This document shows positions 7,801 through 13,777 of a stretch of DNA of 15,454 nucleotides, in pieces. The DNA is from JBCDAP01 sp038747915 (GTDB lineage: Bacteria > Planctomycetota > Phycisphaerae > Phycisphaerales > UBA1924), in the NCBI GenBank assembly GCA_038747915.1, contig JBCDJJ010000085.1:1-15454 (forward strand). The letters are read 5' to 3'. Positions within the stretch are counted from its first letter, which is position 1. Every line of letters starts with the position of its first letter. Made by a program: the position numbers and the translations under genes. A model generated the notes under the pieces. That model did no database searches. It saw only the letters and a list, made by a program, of their open reading frames with translations, and was not told the DNA's origin.

Positions 7801-8587
7801 CGCTGTCACCTACCACCAGCTGGGCAGAGTGGCAGAGGAACGCCGTGATTTCGACATAGCTGAGGATTGGTACAAGAAATCGCTGGAGATCAAAAGACAC
7901 TTGGGCGAAGAGCGCGGCGTGCTAATGACCTGCGGTCAGCTCGGCAATCTGGCCCAACTGCGCCAAAATTTCGACGCCGCAGAAAAGTGGTATCGGCAAT
8001 CGCTGGAGATCAGCCAGTCGTTGGGCGACGACGAAGCCAATGCCAAAAATTACCATAATCTCGGTAACGTTGCTCGAGAACGTAGAAAATTCGATTCCGC
8101 GGAGGAGTCGTACAAACGGTCATTGGAGATTGCAGAACGCATTGGCGACGAATACAGCGCTGGGATCACCTGCCACCAGCTCGGCATGGTGGCTGAGGCA
8201 CGCCGCGACTTCAATGTGGCAGAGGGATGGTACAGGCGATCGTTGGAGAGCACGGAACGCTTGGGCGACGAGCACAGCGCAGCCGCCACTTACCACGAGC
8301 TAAGCATAGTGGCCCGAAAGCGAGCACAATTCCACACGTCTGCCGAGCTGGAATTGAAAGCACTTGAGATCTACACCCGCTTCAACGACAAGCACCATGG
8401 GCGGATCGTTTTTCATGGACTTTTATGCACGCTTCAGGCTGCTTCGCCAAACCACCAGGCCGAGCTCAAAGCCCAAGTCGTCAATGCGGATCTCCCCAGG
8501 GAAATGCTCGATCAAGCCTTGGCGGCGTTAGACAACGAGGATGGATCCAGCAACGACCCCGCCGCCCCCACCGGAGACAAGCCATGA
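4850..8587 (+). CDS. CHAT protease, STAND NTPase, TPR protein (NLR-like)
   Basis: The 1245-residue product (from GTG 4850) has three parts. Residues about 150-420 form a CHAT domain, a caspase-like cysteine peptidase: YHVLHFDGHG places the probable catalytic His at 238 (H234 is close by), and PIVVLNACQSAK places the Cys at 312; WPWEAM and IPASRISEVL fit the family. Residues about 440-750 form a STAND/NB-ARC-type NTPase: Walker A GIGGVGKS (469-476), Walker B VLDNFE (565-570), RIIITSR (605-611) and a GLPL-like GHPLLM (666-671). From about residue 865 to 1185 come TPRs of exactly 40 residues with the core LGRVAEERRDF..AE.WYKKSLEI. No signal peptide or membrane segment is seen, so it is probably cytosolic. 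Known relatives are NLR-like or conflict proteins in which ligand binding by repeats frees the effector; that role here is inference. Its stop codon overlaps the next start (ATGA). GC falls sharply from about 7060 on. Confidence 0.9.
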   Translation: MSQAITLRVRPGEGGDARGGAAQVELLVNGASASSTVSSPWGRAVEGEERLLDGCLAWYLEGYLRDYPTDFDRQRAERITTALEVWGREAFDAILGTGEGAGVYALAGRDPEAEIVFEIRSDDPGLLAWPWEAMTSRSGFRLGQRYPIVRTLEAVEPQVAFDPLSVTGECLEVLLVTARPRGRTDVGYRSISRPLVDYAARIDVPIRVQLLRPPTFAALHHHLEQNSGRYHVLHFDGHGAYMRTKGAGGSDGTGAPIDYSPHTLSAPDGTYSGYLQFEPEPGQDAKEGLIPASRISEVLSRHRIPIVVLNACQSAKIDERASDEFASVAGSLVKAGVRSVVAMSHVLWVTGAQEFVPAFYESLVKSSSVGRAVLGGRRRMLDHPKRECVRGKWELHDWIVPVLFEQNPAQIALTPPAPGDAAPTRGVAQEQMPQEARIADEPFGFIGRDGPIMDLERAMRRKAAVVIQGIGGVGKSILAKGFLEWLADTGGLTLPPLWFGLDTVSSVDYLLNRIGEAFGRADIGALPVRLDPEAEPERAAQLTEFPKVAVLKHLFARLPETVVCVLDNFEVVTDAGAGQATGRFGEADRAALKALIRAAHGTRFRIIITSRTSEDWLGADFREVIPVGGLSREERLRYVSAVVQTKGLGVDRNEEAFEELLEALQGHPLLMRIVLPRLGERMTAQQALDEIKAGLPATLADTGTEDETLAKLRSTIAFATEGVPEELRPLLTLVGLHERYMNSNELLLMAQQVDQWWDKAAIDQFELVLTHAGLTRPLHGITNHGVVLELHPALAGHLHSVWLPALADDERRRWTTAFVDVMALMADAIAGMRVYEQRPYHHFHGPNFRAALEHAERLEMSVHICALAQSLGMYAQNTLSFEDAAGLYQKLIEVHLTCGDEDKAADGYHHLGRVAELCRDFKTAERWYKQSLKSAELLGNEKRAAVTCHHLGMVAQERRDFDAAEGWYKRSLEIEKRRGEEYGAAVTYHQLGRVAEERRDFDIAEDWYKKSLEIKRHLGEERGVLMTCGQLGNLAQLRQNFDAAEKWYRQSLEISQSLGDDEANAKNYHNLGNVARERRKFDSAEESYKRSLEIAERIGDEYSAGITCHQLGMVAEARRDFNVAEGWYRRSLESTERLGDEHSAAATYHELSIVARKRAQFHTSAELELKALEIYTRFNDKHHGRIVFHGLLCTLQAASPNHQAELKAQVVNADLPREMLDQALAALDNEDGSSNDPAAPTGDKP
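7451..8410 (+). repeat. 120-base TPR-coding tandem array
   Basis: Equivalent codons recur exactly every 120 bases: 7571, 7691, 7811, 7931, 8051, 8171 and 8291 each begin a YHxLG, CHxLG or similar motif, and a weaker unit starts near 7451. Units carry the same pattern of LG..A..R.DF..AE.WY..SLE, typically followed by a G-acidic stretch such as LGDE. The units differ at many bases, so the array is not a fresh duplication, but the absence of any indel keeps all copies in register. This part of the gene is also less GC-rich than its surroundings. Confidence 0.88.
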
Positions 8588-9063
8588 TCGACCTCGCCTC
8601 CGTCCACGTCGACATCGCCTCCCTCGACGACGCCGCAGCGGTCGAGGTGCTCGCCCGCGTGGTGCGTGGGCGGGGGCTCTCGACCGAGCTCGGTGTGTCG
8701 GCGCCGGTGCTCAGGCGGGCGGTGGCCGCGTGTGTGGCGGAGGAGGGGCTCACGCCACCCGCTTCGGCGAGCGAGGGGGAGGTGGCGCGGGCCGCGTTGA
8801 GGGCGCTCGCCGCCGCGGCGCCCGAGCGGGCCGAGGACATCGGCGCGCTGGCCCGGGCCGATCACCGAGCGCACACGTTCTCGGGGCTCGAGACCATCGC
8901 GGTGCTCGGGCTGGTGATCGCGGTGCTGCAGACCGAGGTGACCATCGAGGTGGAGGACGGCCGGATCACCGCGTTCTCGCTCCGCAAGCGGGCGAGCGGC
9001 GCCAAAGAAGTGACGGCGTTTCTCGAGACCGTGGCGGGGTTCTTCGGCCGCCCGAGTCGGTAG
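8584..9063 (+). CDS. Unknown protein coupled to the CHAT gene
   Basis: I do not recognise this 159-residue protein. Residues 1-95 are mostly helical and rich in A, E, R and L (DDAAAVEVLARVVRG, APVLRRAVAACVAEEG, EVARAALRALAAAAPERAEDIGAL). Residues about 100-117 form a hydrophobic stretch (SGLETIAVLGLVIAVLQ), long enough for a buried helix or a marginal membrane helix. It is followed by a predicted beta hairpin (TEVTIEVEDGRITAFSLRK) and a last helix (AKEVTAFLETVAGFFG). There is no signal peptide. The ATG shares four bases with the CHAT stop codon (ATGA), so translation is probably coupled and the two products are made in fixed ratio. The context suggests a partner: a substrate, an inhibitor or an adaptor of the protease. 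That is inference. The 112 bases to the next gene separate it from the ABC operon. Confidence 0.8.
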   Translation: MIDLASVHVDIASLDDAAAVEVLARVVRGRGLSTELGVSAPVLRRAVAACVAEEGLTPPASASEGEVARAALRALAAAAPERAEDIGALARADHRAHTFSGLETIAVLGLVIAVLQTEVTIEVEDGRITAFSLRKRASGAKEVTAFLETVAGFFGRPSR

Positions 9064-9157
9064 ATCGGAGCCGGCGTTTCGGGATCTGTCCGGTTTTGCG
9101 CTGGTCTGGCGCCGATGTGCGGATTCCTGATCGCCGCCCTCAACCATTGGTCGATGG

Positions 9158-9172
9158 TCAGCGAAACGCTGA
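9158..9172 (+). promoter_or_regulatory. Small hairpin directly before the ABC ATPase start
   Basis: TCAGCG, AAA, CGCTGA form a perfect 6-base stem with a 3-base loop, ending three bases before ATG 9176. No Shine-Dalgarno is visible, so the stem covers the place where one would lie. It may affect translation of the operon's first gene, or be chance in GC-rich DNA. Confidence 0.3.
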
Positions 9173-9175
9173 GCC

Positions 9176-9949
9176 ATGAGCGAGCCCACCCCGATGACCA
9201 CCGATCCCACCGATGCGCCCGGCGCGGATGTCGTTCTCGAGTCGGTCAGCCGCACGTTCGGCCGGGGCGACGCCGCGGTACACGCGCTGCGGGACGTGTC
9301 GGTGTCGTTCGCGCCGGGCTCGTCGACGGCGGTGTGGGGGCCATCGGGGTCGGGCAAGAGCACGCTGCTGCACGTGGTCGGGGCGGTGGATGTGCCGACG
9401 AGCGGCCGCGTGGTGGTGGGCGGTCGCGACCTCGCCGCGATGACCGCGACCGAGCGGACGGTGTTCCGCCGCCGCGAGGTGGGCTTTGTGTTCCAGGCGT
9501 TCCACCTGGTGCCCTCGCTCACGGTGTTCGAGAACGCCGCGACGCCGTTCATGCTCGACGGCCTGCTCGATGCCGAGCGGCGCGAGATGGTGGGCGATCT
9601 GCTCGACCGCGTCGGCCTCGGCGACAAGCTCGCCAAGTACCCCGATCAGCTCTCGGGCGGTCAGCGGCAGCGCGTCGCGATCGCACGGGCGGTCGTCCGC
9701 GAGCCCGCGGTGGTGCTGGCCGACGAGCCGACGGGGAATCTGGACGAGCGGTCGGGTCGCGAGATCCTGGAGCTGCTCGCGCCCCACCGGGCGCGATCGC
9801 CGATGACGCTGCTCGTCGCGACGCACAGCCCCGATGTCCGGGATTGGTGCGACGCGGTCGTGAGTGTCCGCGACGGGTGCGTGGCACCGGAGGATGATCG
9901 CCGCGAGCCGCCCTCGTTCGCGGAGACGCTTGCCGAGGCGGCGCGCTGA
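9176..9949 (+). CDS. ABC transporter ATPase, LolD/MacB type
   Basis: This is the nucleotide-binding subunit that powers the permease encoded next to it. The 257 residues contain Walker A GPSGSGKS (55-62), a Q-loop in GFVFQAFHLVPSLTVFEN, the ABC signature LSGGQRQR (159-166), Walker B VVLADEPTGNLD with D183 and E184, and the switch H217 in VATHSPD. The phrases HLVPSLTVFENA and DEPTGNLD are typical of the LolD/MacB/FtsE group, which drives FtsX-like permeases in mechanotransmission rather than ordinary substrate channels. The 20-odd residues before the domain and the C-terminal acidic tail are not conserved in the family. ATG 9176 was chosen as the first in frame; ATG 9194 is an alternative. The stop overlaps the permease start (TGATG), pointing to one transcript and coupled translation. 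Confidence 0.93.
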   Translation: MSEPTPMTTDPTDAPGADVVLESVSRTFGRGDAAVHALRDVSVSFAPGSSTAVWGPSGSGKSTLLHVVGAVDVPTSGRVVVGGRDLAAMTATERTVFRRREVGFVFQAFHLVPSLTVFENAATPFMLDGLLDAERREMVGDLLDRVGLGDKLAKYPDQLSGGQRQRVAIARAVVREPAVVLADEPTGNLDERSGREILELLAPHRARSPMTLLVATHSPDVRDWCDAVVSVRDGCVAPEDDRREPPSFAETLAEAAR

Positions 9950-12561
9950 TGTCCGGGTGGCCGGGCGGGCGGTTCGGGCTGGTGCGCGGGTTGATCCTGG
10001 GCGATGCGAAGCGTCACCCGCTCTCGCTCCTGCTGACCGTGCTGGGCGTGACGCTCGGCGTGGCGGTGGTGGTGGGCGTCGATACCGCGGTCGACGCGTG
10101 CACGCGCGGGTTCGCCGCGAGTGTGCGCTCGATCGTGGGCGACACCTCGCACCGCATCGAGCCCGCGAGCGGGACGATGGCGGACGAGGCGTTCGCGGAG
10201 CTGCGGCTCGCGATGCCGGATCTGCTGGCCACGCCGGTGATCGACCGCCGGGTGCGGATCCTCCCATTGGAGGGTGCGCCCGAGGGCGAGCCGACGCGTC
10301 TGGGCCGGATCATCGGGCTCGATGTGCTGAGTGCTGCGGATGTCGCCGCGGACCAGGGCATCGAGGAGGCGCTGGAGGACGCGAGTTTTCAGTCGTTCAT
10401 CGCCGAGCCCGGCGCGGTGGTGATGGTGAAGCCGCTCGCCGAGCGAGTGGGTGCCGAGGTCGGCACGCGCCTGCGTGTGGACATGGGCGATGCCGTCCGC
10501 TCGGTACACGTGGTGTCGATCATCGAGCTCGAGCCGCCGGCGCGCTCGACGGTGACCGATCTGATGGTCGCTGACATCGCGACGGCGCAGGAGCTGTTCT
10601 CGATGCCGGGGCACCTCGACCGCGTCGACATCGCCCCGCGCGATGATGCGGAGCTCGAGGCGGTGCGCGGTGTGCTGCCCGTGGGCGTCTCCGTGCGCAC
10701 GCTCGACGATGCAGCGGGGGCCATCGAGGAGCTCATCGGCGCGTACCGGCTCAACCTGCTCGCGCTCTCGTTCATGGCGAGCTTCGTGGCGGTGTTCATC
10801 GTGTACAACGCGACGCTGATCGGTGCGGAGCGGCGGTCGGGCACGCTCGGCACGCTGCGGTGCGTGGGGATGCGGAGCGTGGGGATCGCGGGTGTGTTCG
10901 TGATCGAGGCCGCGGTGATCGGGCTGATCGGCGCCGCGGTCGGTGTGTTCGCGGGCCTGTGGTTGGCGAGCGGGCTCGTCGAGCTGGTCTCCGCGACGAT
11001 CGGTGATCTCTACACCCGTGTGAACCCGGTGGAGGTGTCGCTCTCGCCCGTGTCAGCAGCGAAGGCCGCGGTAGTGGGGCTGGTGAGCGCCCTCGCGGGG
11101 GCCGCAGCCCCGACGGTGCTCGCCTCGCGGACACCACCGATGTCGGCTTTTCGCGCGACGGAGCGGGCGGATCGGTCGTGGGCGTGGTCGATGGTGCTGG
11201 CGCTCGCCGCGGTCGGGTGTCTGGCGCTCGCGTGGGTGTTCGTGGTGTGGCCACAGGGTTCGATCGTCGGGGCGTTCGCGGTCGCGGGGTTCACCGCGAC
11301 GGGCTTCGCGCTGGTGGCCCTGCCAGCGACCAAGGTGGCGAGCGCGCTCGCCTCGGTGCTCGCCGGTGGGCACCGGAGCGGTCGAGCGCTGCCGCCGCTG
11401 CTCGCAGCCCGCGGTGTGGGCCGGTCGATCGGTGTGACGGGTGTCGCCGTCGCAGCGACTGCTCTCGCGATGGCGATGAACATCGGTCTGCTCACGATGG
11501 TGGGGTCGTTCCGTCACGCCGTGCTGACGTGGCTCGACGGTCGATACCAGAGCGACCTGTACATCGCGCCCGCGCTGGCGCTCGAGCACCGCGTGCCCGC
11601 GACGCTATCTCCCGAGCTGATCGCAGCGGTGGAGGCGCACCCCGATGTGGCGGGCCCGGTGATGCCGTACCGGCACGTCAACATCGAGCTCGGGGGGCTT
11701 CCCGCGCTGCTGACCGCGACCGACTTGCGGCGCACGCTCGACGGCGGGCTGCTCCAACTCGTCGACGGGGACACCCGATCGGCGCTCGATGCGCTCGATG
11801 GTGAGCCGCCGGGCGCTGCGACGCCCGTATACATCAGTCAGCCGCTCGCGGTGAAGCTCGGCTTCCGCCCGGGTGACACCATCTCGCTGCCCGCCCCCGA
11901 GGAACCGTTCCCCGCGTTCGTGGCCGGCGTGTACACCGACTTCGTGGCCGATCGCGGCACGGTGCTCATCGACCGCACCGTGTTCCGCGCTGTCTGGCAC
12001 GACGATGGGCTCAACGCGGCGCACGTGTCCCTCGAGCCGCACGCCCGCGGCGAGGGTGCCGCGGCCCGGTTCGCGGACGTGTGGGGCGCCGAGTTCCCGG
12101 TGGTGGTGCACGATCACGCCGACATCCGGAGCGAAACCAAGCGGATCTTCGACCGCACCTTTCGCATCACCGATGTGCTGGCGTGGCTCGCGGGTCTCGT
12201 GGCCTTATTCGGCCTCGGTGGCGCCGTGCTGGCGCTCGCAGCGTCTCGCACGCGCGAGCTCGCGACGCTCTCGGCGCTCGGGATGTCGCGTGGGCAGCTG
12301 CTCGCGCGTTCCGCGACGGAGGCCGCGCTGCTCGGTCTCACCGCCTGGGTGCTCGCGTTGATCGCGGGGTCTGCGCTCGCGTGGATCCTGGCCGATGTGA
12401 TCCAGTACCGCTCCTTTGGGTGGAGCTTCCCGCTGCGCCCGGCACCCGTGAGCTGGGGTGTGGCGCTCGCGTTCGTGGTGGCCGCTGCGGTGGTCGGCGG
12501 TCTCGCGCCGTCGCTACTCGTGCGCAAAGACACACTCGTTCGGGGACTTGGTGATGAGTAG
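9949..12561 (+). CDS. Two-module FtsX-like ABC permease
   Basis: This 870-residue inner-membrane protein is the partner of the ATPase just upstream. Hydrophobic segments suggest ten transmembrane helices: one at about 24-44, then 268-291, 311-345 (one long or reentrant), 369-392, 410-436, 437-460, 493-520, 742-768, 788-812 and 835-858. Two periplasmic domains lie at about 45-265 (MacB-like) and 521-741. This is the layout of long FtsX-like permeases that carry two periplasmic/FtsX units in one chain, so a single copy could form the membrane part without a second gene. The motifs ERRSGTLGTLRCVGM and SRTRELATLSALGMSRGQLL follow the first transmembrane segment of each FtsX unit, as in LolC/LolE. 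The last eight bases overlap the next gene. With the AttH-like protein downstream, export of lipid or lipoprotein from the inner membrane is a reasonable inference; the substrate is not shown. Confidence 0.92.
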   Translation: MSGWPGGRFGLVRGLILGDAKRHPLSLLLTVLGVTLGVAVVVGVDTAVDACTRGFAASVRSIVGDTSHRIEPASGTMADEAFAELRLAMPDLLATPVIDRRVRILPLEGAPEGEPTRLGRIIGLDVLSAADVAADQGIEEALEDASFQSFIAEPGAVVMVKPLAERVGAEVGTRLRVDMGDAVRSVHVVSIIELEPPARSTVTDLMVADIATAQELFSMPGHLDRVDIAPRDDAELEAVRGVLPVGVSVRTLDDAAGAIEELIGAYRLNLLALSFMASFVAVFIVYNATLIGAERRSGTLGTLRCVGMRSVGIAGVFVIEAAVIGLIGAAVGVFAGLWLASGLVELVSATIGDLYTRVNPVEVSLSPVSAAKAAVVGLVSALAGAAAPTVLASRTPPMSAFRATERADRSWAWSMVLALAAVGCLALAWVFVVWPQGSIVGAFAVAGFTATGFALVALPATKVASALASVLAGGHRSGRALPPLLAARGVGRSIGVTGVAVAATALAMAMNIGLLTMVGSFRHAVLTWLDGRYQSDLYIAPALALEHRVPATLSPELIAAVEAHPDVAGPVMPYRHVNIELGGLPALLTATDLRRTLDGGLLQLVDGDTRSALDALDGEPPGAATPVYISQPLAVKLGFRPGDTISLPAPEEPFPAFVAGVYTDFVADRGTVLIDRTVFRAVWHDDGLNAAHVSLEPHARGEGAAARFADVWGAEFPVVVHDHADIRSETKRIFDRTFRITDVLAWLAGLVALFGLGGAVLALAASRTRELATLSALGMSRGQLLARSATEAALLGLTAWVLALIAGSALAWILADVIQYRSFGWSFPLRPAPVSWGVALAFVVAAAVVGGLAPSLLVRKDTLVRGLGDE

Positions 12562-13684
12562 GGCCATGATGGTGCTCGTCGGTGCGGGTTCGATGGCATG
12601 CACCGCGCTCGCGCAGCCGGCGCGCAACACCGATGGTTTTCTCGTAGCGGATGCGCCGCGCGAGTGGTCGTTCCCGGAGGACTTCGGGCGCCACCCCGGC
12701 TACCAGATCGAGTGGTGGTACTACACCGGGAACCTCGTGAGCGAGGATGGCCGAGAGTTCGGGTATCAGCTCACGTTCTTCCGCAACGAGCTGGCGCCGG
12801 GCGACCACGCGGCGGAGCTGATGAACGAGGTCGACGGCACCCACGTCAGCCCGTGGCGCGGTGGTGAGTACCACTTCGCGCACTTCGCGATCTCGGACAT
12901 CACGAGCGAAACCTTCTTCCACGCCGATGTGGGCACACGTGGGCACCCGAGCTTTGCGAGCGCAGCCGACGACACGCTCGACGTACACCTGCTGGGCTGG
13001 CGCACGTTCCTCGATGAGCACGGCGACATCCGGCTCATCGCGGAACGCGATGGCCACGCGATCGACCTCACCGCGACGATCGTCAACGGACCCATCCTGC
13101 ACGGTCCGGGTGGGGTGAGCCCGAAGGGTGATGAGTTCGGCCAAGCGTCCTACTACCACTCGATCACGCGCCTCGCGACGAGTGGCACGGTCACGACACA
13201 TGGTGAGGCGCACGAGGTGTCGGGCCTGAGCTGGATGGACCAGGAGTTCTCGTCGAACCAGTTGTCCGATGATCAGACCGGGTGGGATTGGTTCGCGCTC
13301 CACCTCGATGACGGACGAGATGTCATGATCTACCGCCTGCGGGATACCGCGGGCGGCACCGACTACGCGTTCGCCACGATCGTGCCGTCACCGGGCGAAC
13401 CGGCGCGGTTCACGACCGACGAGGTGTCGTTCGAGCCCGGCGGCACCTGGACGAGCCCGGACACCGGCGGCGCGTACCCGCGCGAGTGGACGCTGACCGT
13501 CGGCGATCACCTCACCGTCGTCGTGCGCTCGCGCTTCGACGGCCAGGAGGTGCGGAGCGAGAACACCGGCGATGTGAACTACCTGGAGGCAGCGGTCGAG
13601 GTGCTCAACGTCGAAGGTGTGCGCCTCGGAACGGGGTACATGGAGCTGACGGGATACGACAAGCCGCTCAACGAGCGGTTATAG
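12554..13684 (+). CDS. AttH/CrtC-type lipocalin-like exported protein
   Basis: The 376-residue product has a short signal peptide (MSRAMMVLVGAGSMACTALA, probable cut before QPA) and then the double lipocalin-like fold of the AttH/carotenoid 1,2-hydratase group. Diagnostic segments are HPGYQIEWWYYTGNL (EWWYYTGN at 53-60), GYQLTFFRNEL, YHFAHFAISD, LHGPGGVSPKGDEFGQASYYHSITRL, GLSWMDQEFSSNQL and DWFALHLDDGRDVMIYRLRD. Proteins of this group are often encoded beside ABC ATPase and FtsX-like permease genes (the AttEFGH arrangement), as here, and are thought to handle a hydrophobic ligand in the periplasm. Carotenoid hydration is less likely, since no carotenoid genes are near. The ATG at 12554 lies inside the end of the permease gene; GTG 12551 is an alternative. 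The Cys in the signal peptide (SMAC) does not make a good lipobox. Confidence 0.88.
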   Translation: MSRAMMVLVGAGSMACTALAQPARNTDGFLVADAPREWSFPEDFGRHPGYQIEWWYYTGNLVSEDGREFGYQLTFFRNELAPGDHAAELMNEVDGTHVSPWRGGEYHFAHFAISDITSETFFHADVGTRGHPSFASAADDTLDVHLLGWRTFLDEHGDIRLIAERDGHAIDLTATIVNGPILHGPGGVSPKGDEFGQASYYHSITRLATSGTVTTHGEAHEVSGLSWMDQEFSSNQLSDDQTGWDWFALHLDDGRDVMIYRLRDTAGGTDYAFATIVPSPGEPARFTTDEVSFEPGGTWTSPDTGGAYPREWTLTVGDHLTVVVRSRFDGQEVRSENTGDVNYLEAAVEVLNVEGVRLGTGYMELTGYDKPLNERL

Positions 13685-13687
13685 ACC

Positions 13688-13756
13688 GTGGCACAGGCGT
13701 CTCGCCTGTGCTGAACGATCAACGTCTCCGCCGCACAGGCGACACGCCTGTGCCAC
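13688..13756. terminator. Paired inverted hairpins between convergent genes
   Basis: Two hairpins share the same arms: GCACAGGCG (13691-13699) with CGCCTGTGC (13703-13711) around TCT, and GCACAGGCG (13733-13741) with CGCCTGTGC (13745-13753) around ACA. The outer edges are GTGGCAC (13688) and GTGCCAC (to 13756), so the entire block is also one large inverted repeat. It fills most of the 93 bases between the stop codons of the AttH-like gene and clpC. A translated reading gives GTGVSPV, familiar from planctomycete and verrucomicrobial repeat families. It probably ends transcription from both sides. No U run is present, so termination by the stem alone is inference. Confidence 0.7.
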
Positions 13757-13777
13757 TGAGAGTGATACGAACGATGC

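Noticed and set aside
7451..8410. TPR array as a recent DNA amplification.
   Set aside because: Units share the protein pattern but differ at many bases by eye, so the amplification is not recent even though the period is exact.
12554..12613. Lipoprotein signal in the AttH-like protein (Cys in GSMACTALA).
   Set aside because: The residues before the Cys (S, M, A) do not fit the lipobox, and an ordinary signal-peptidase site at ALA-QP follows directly.
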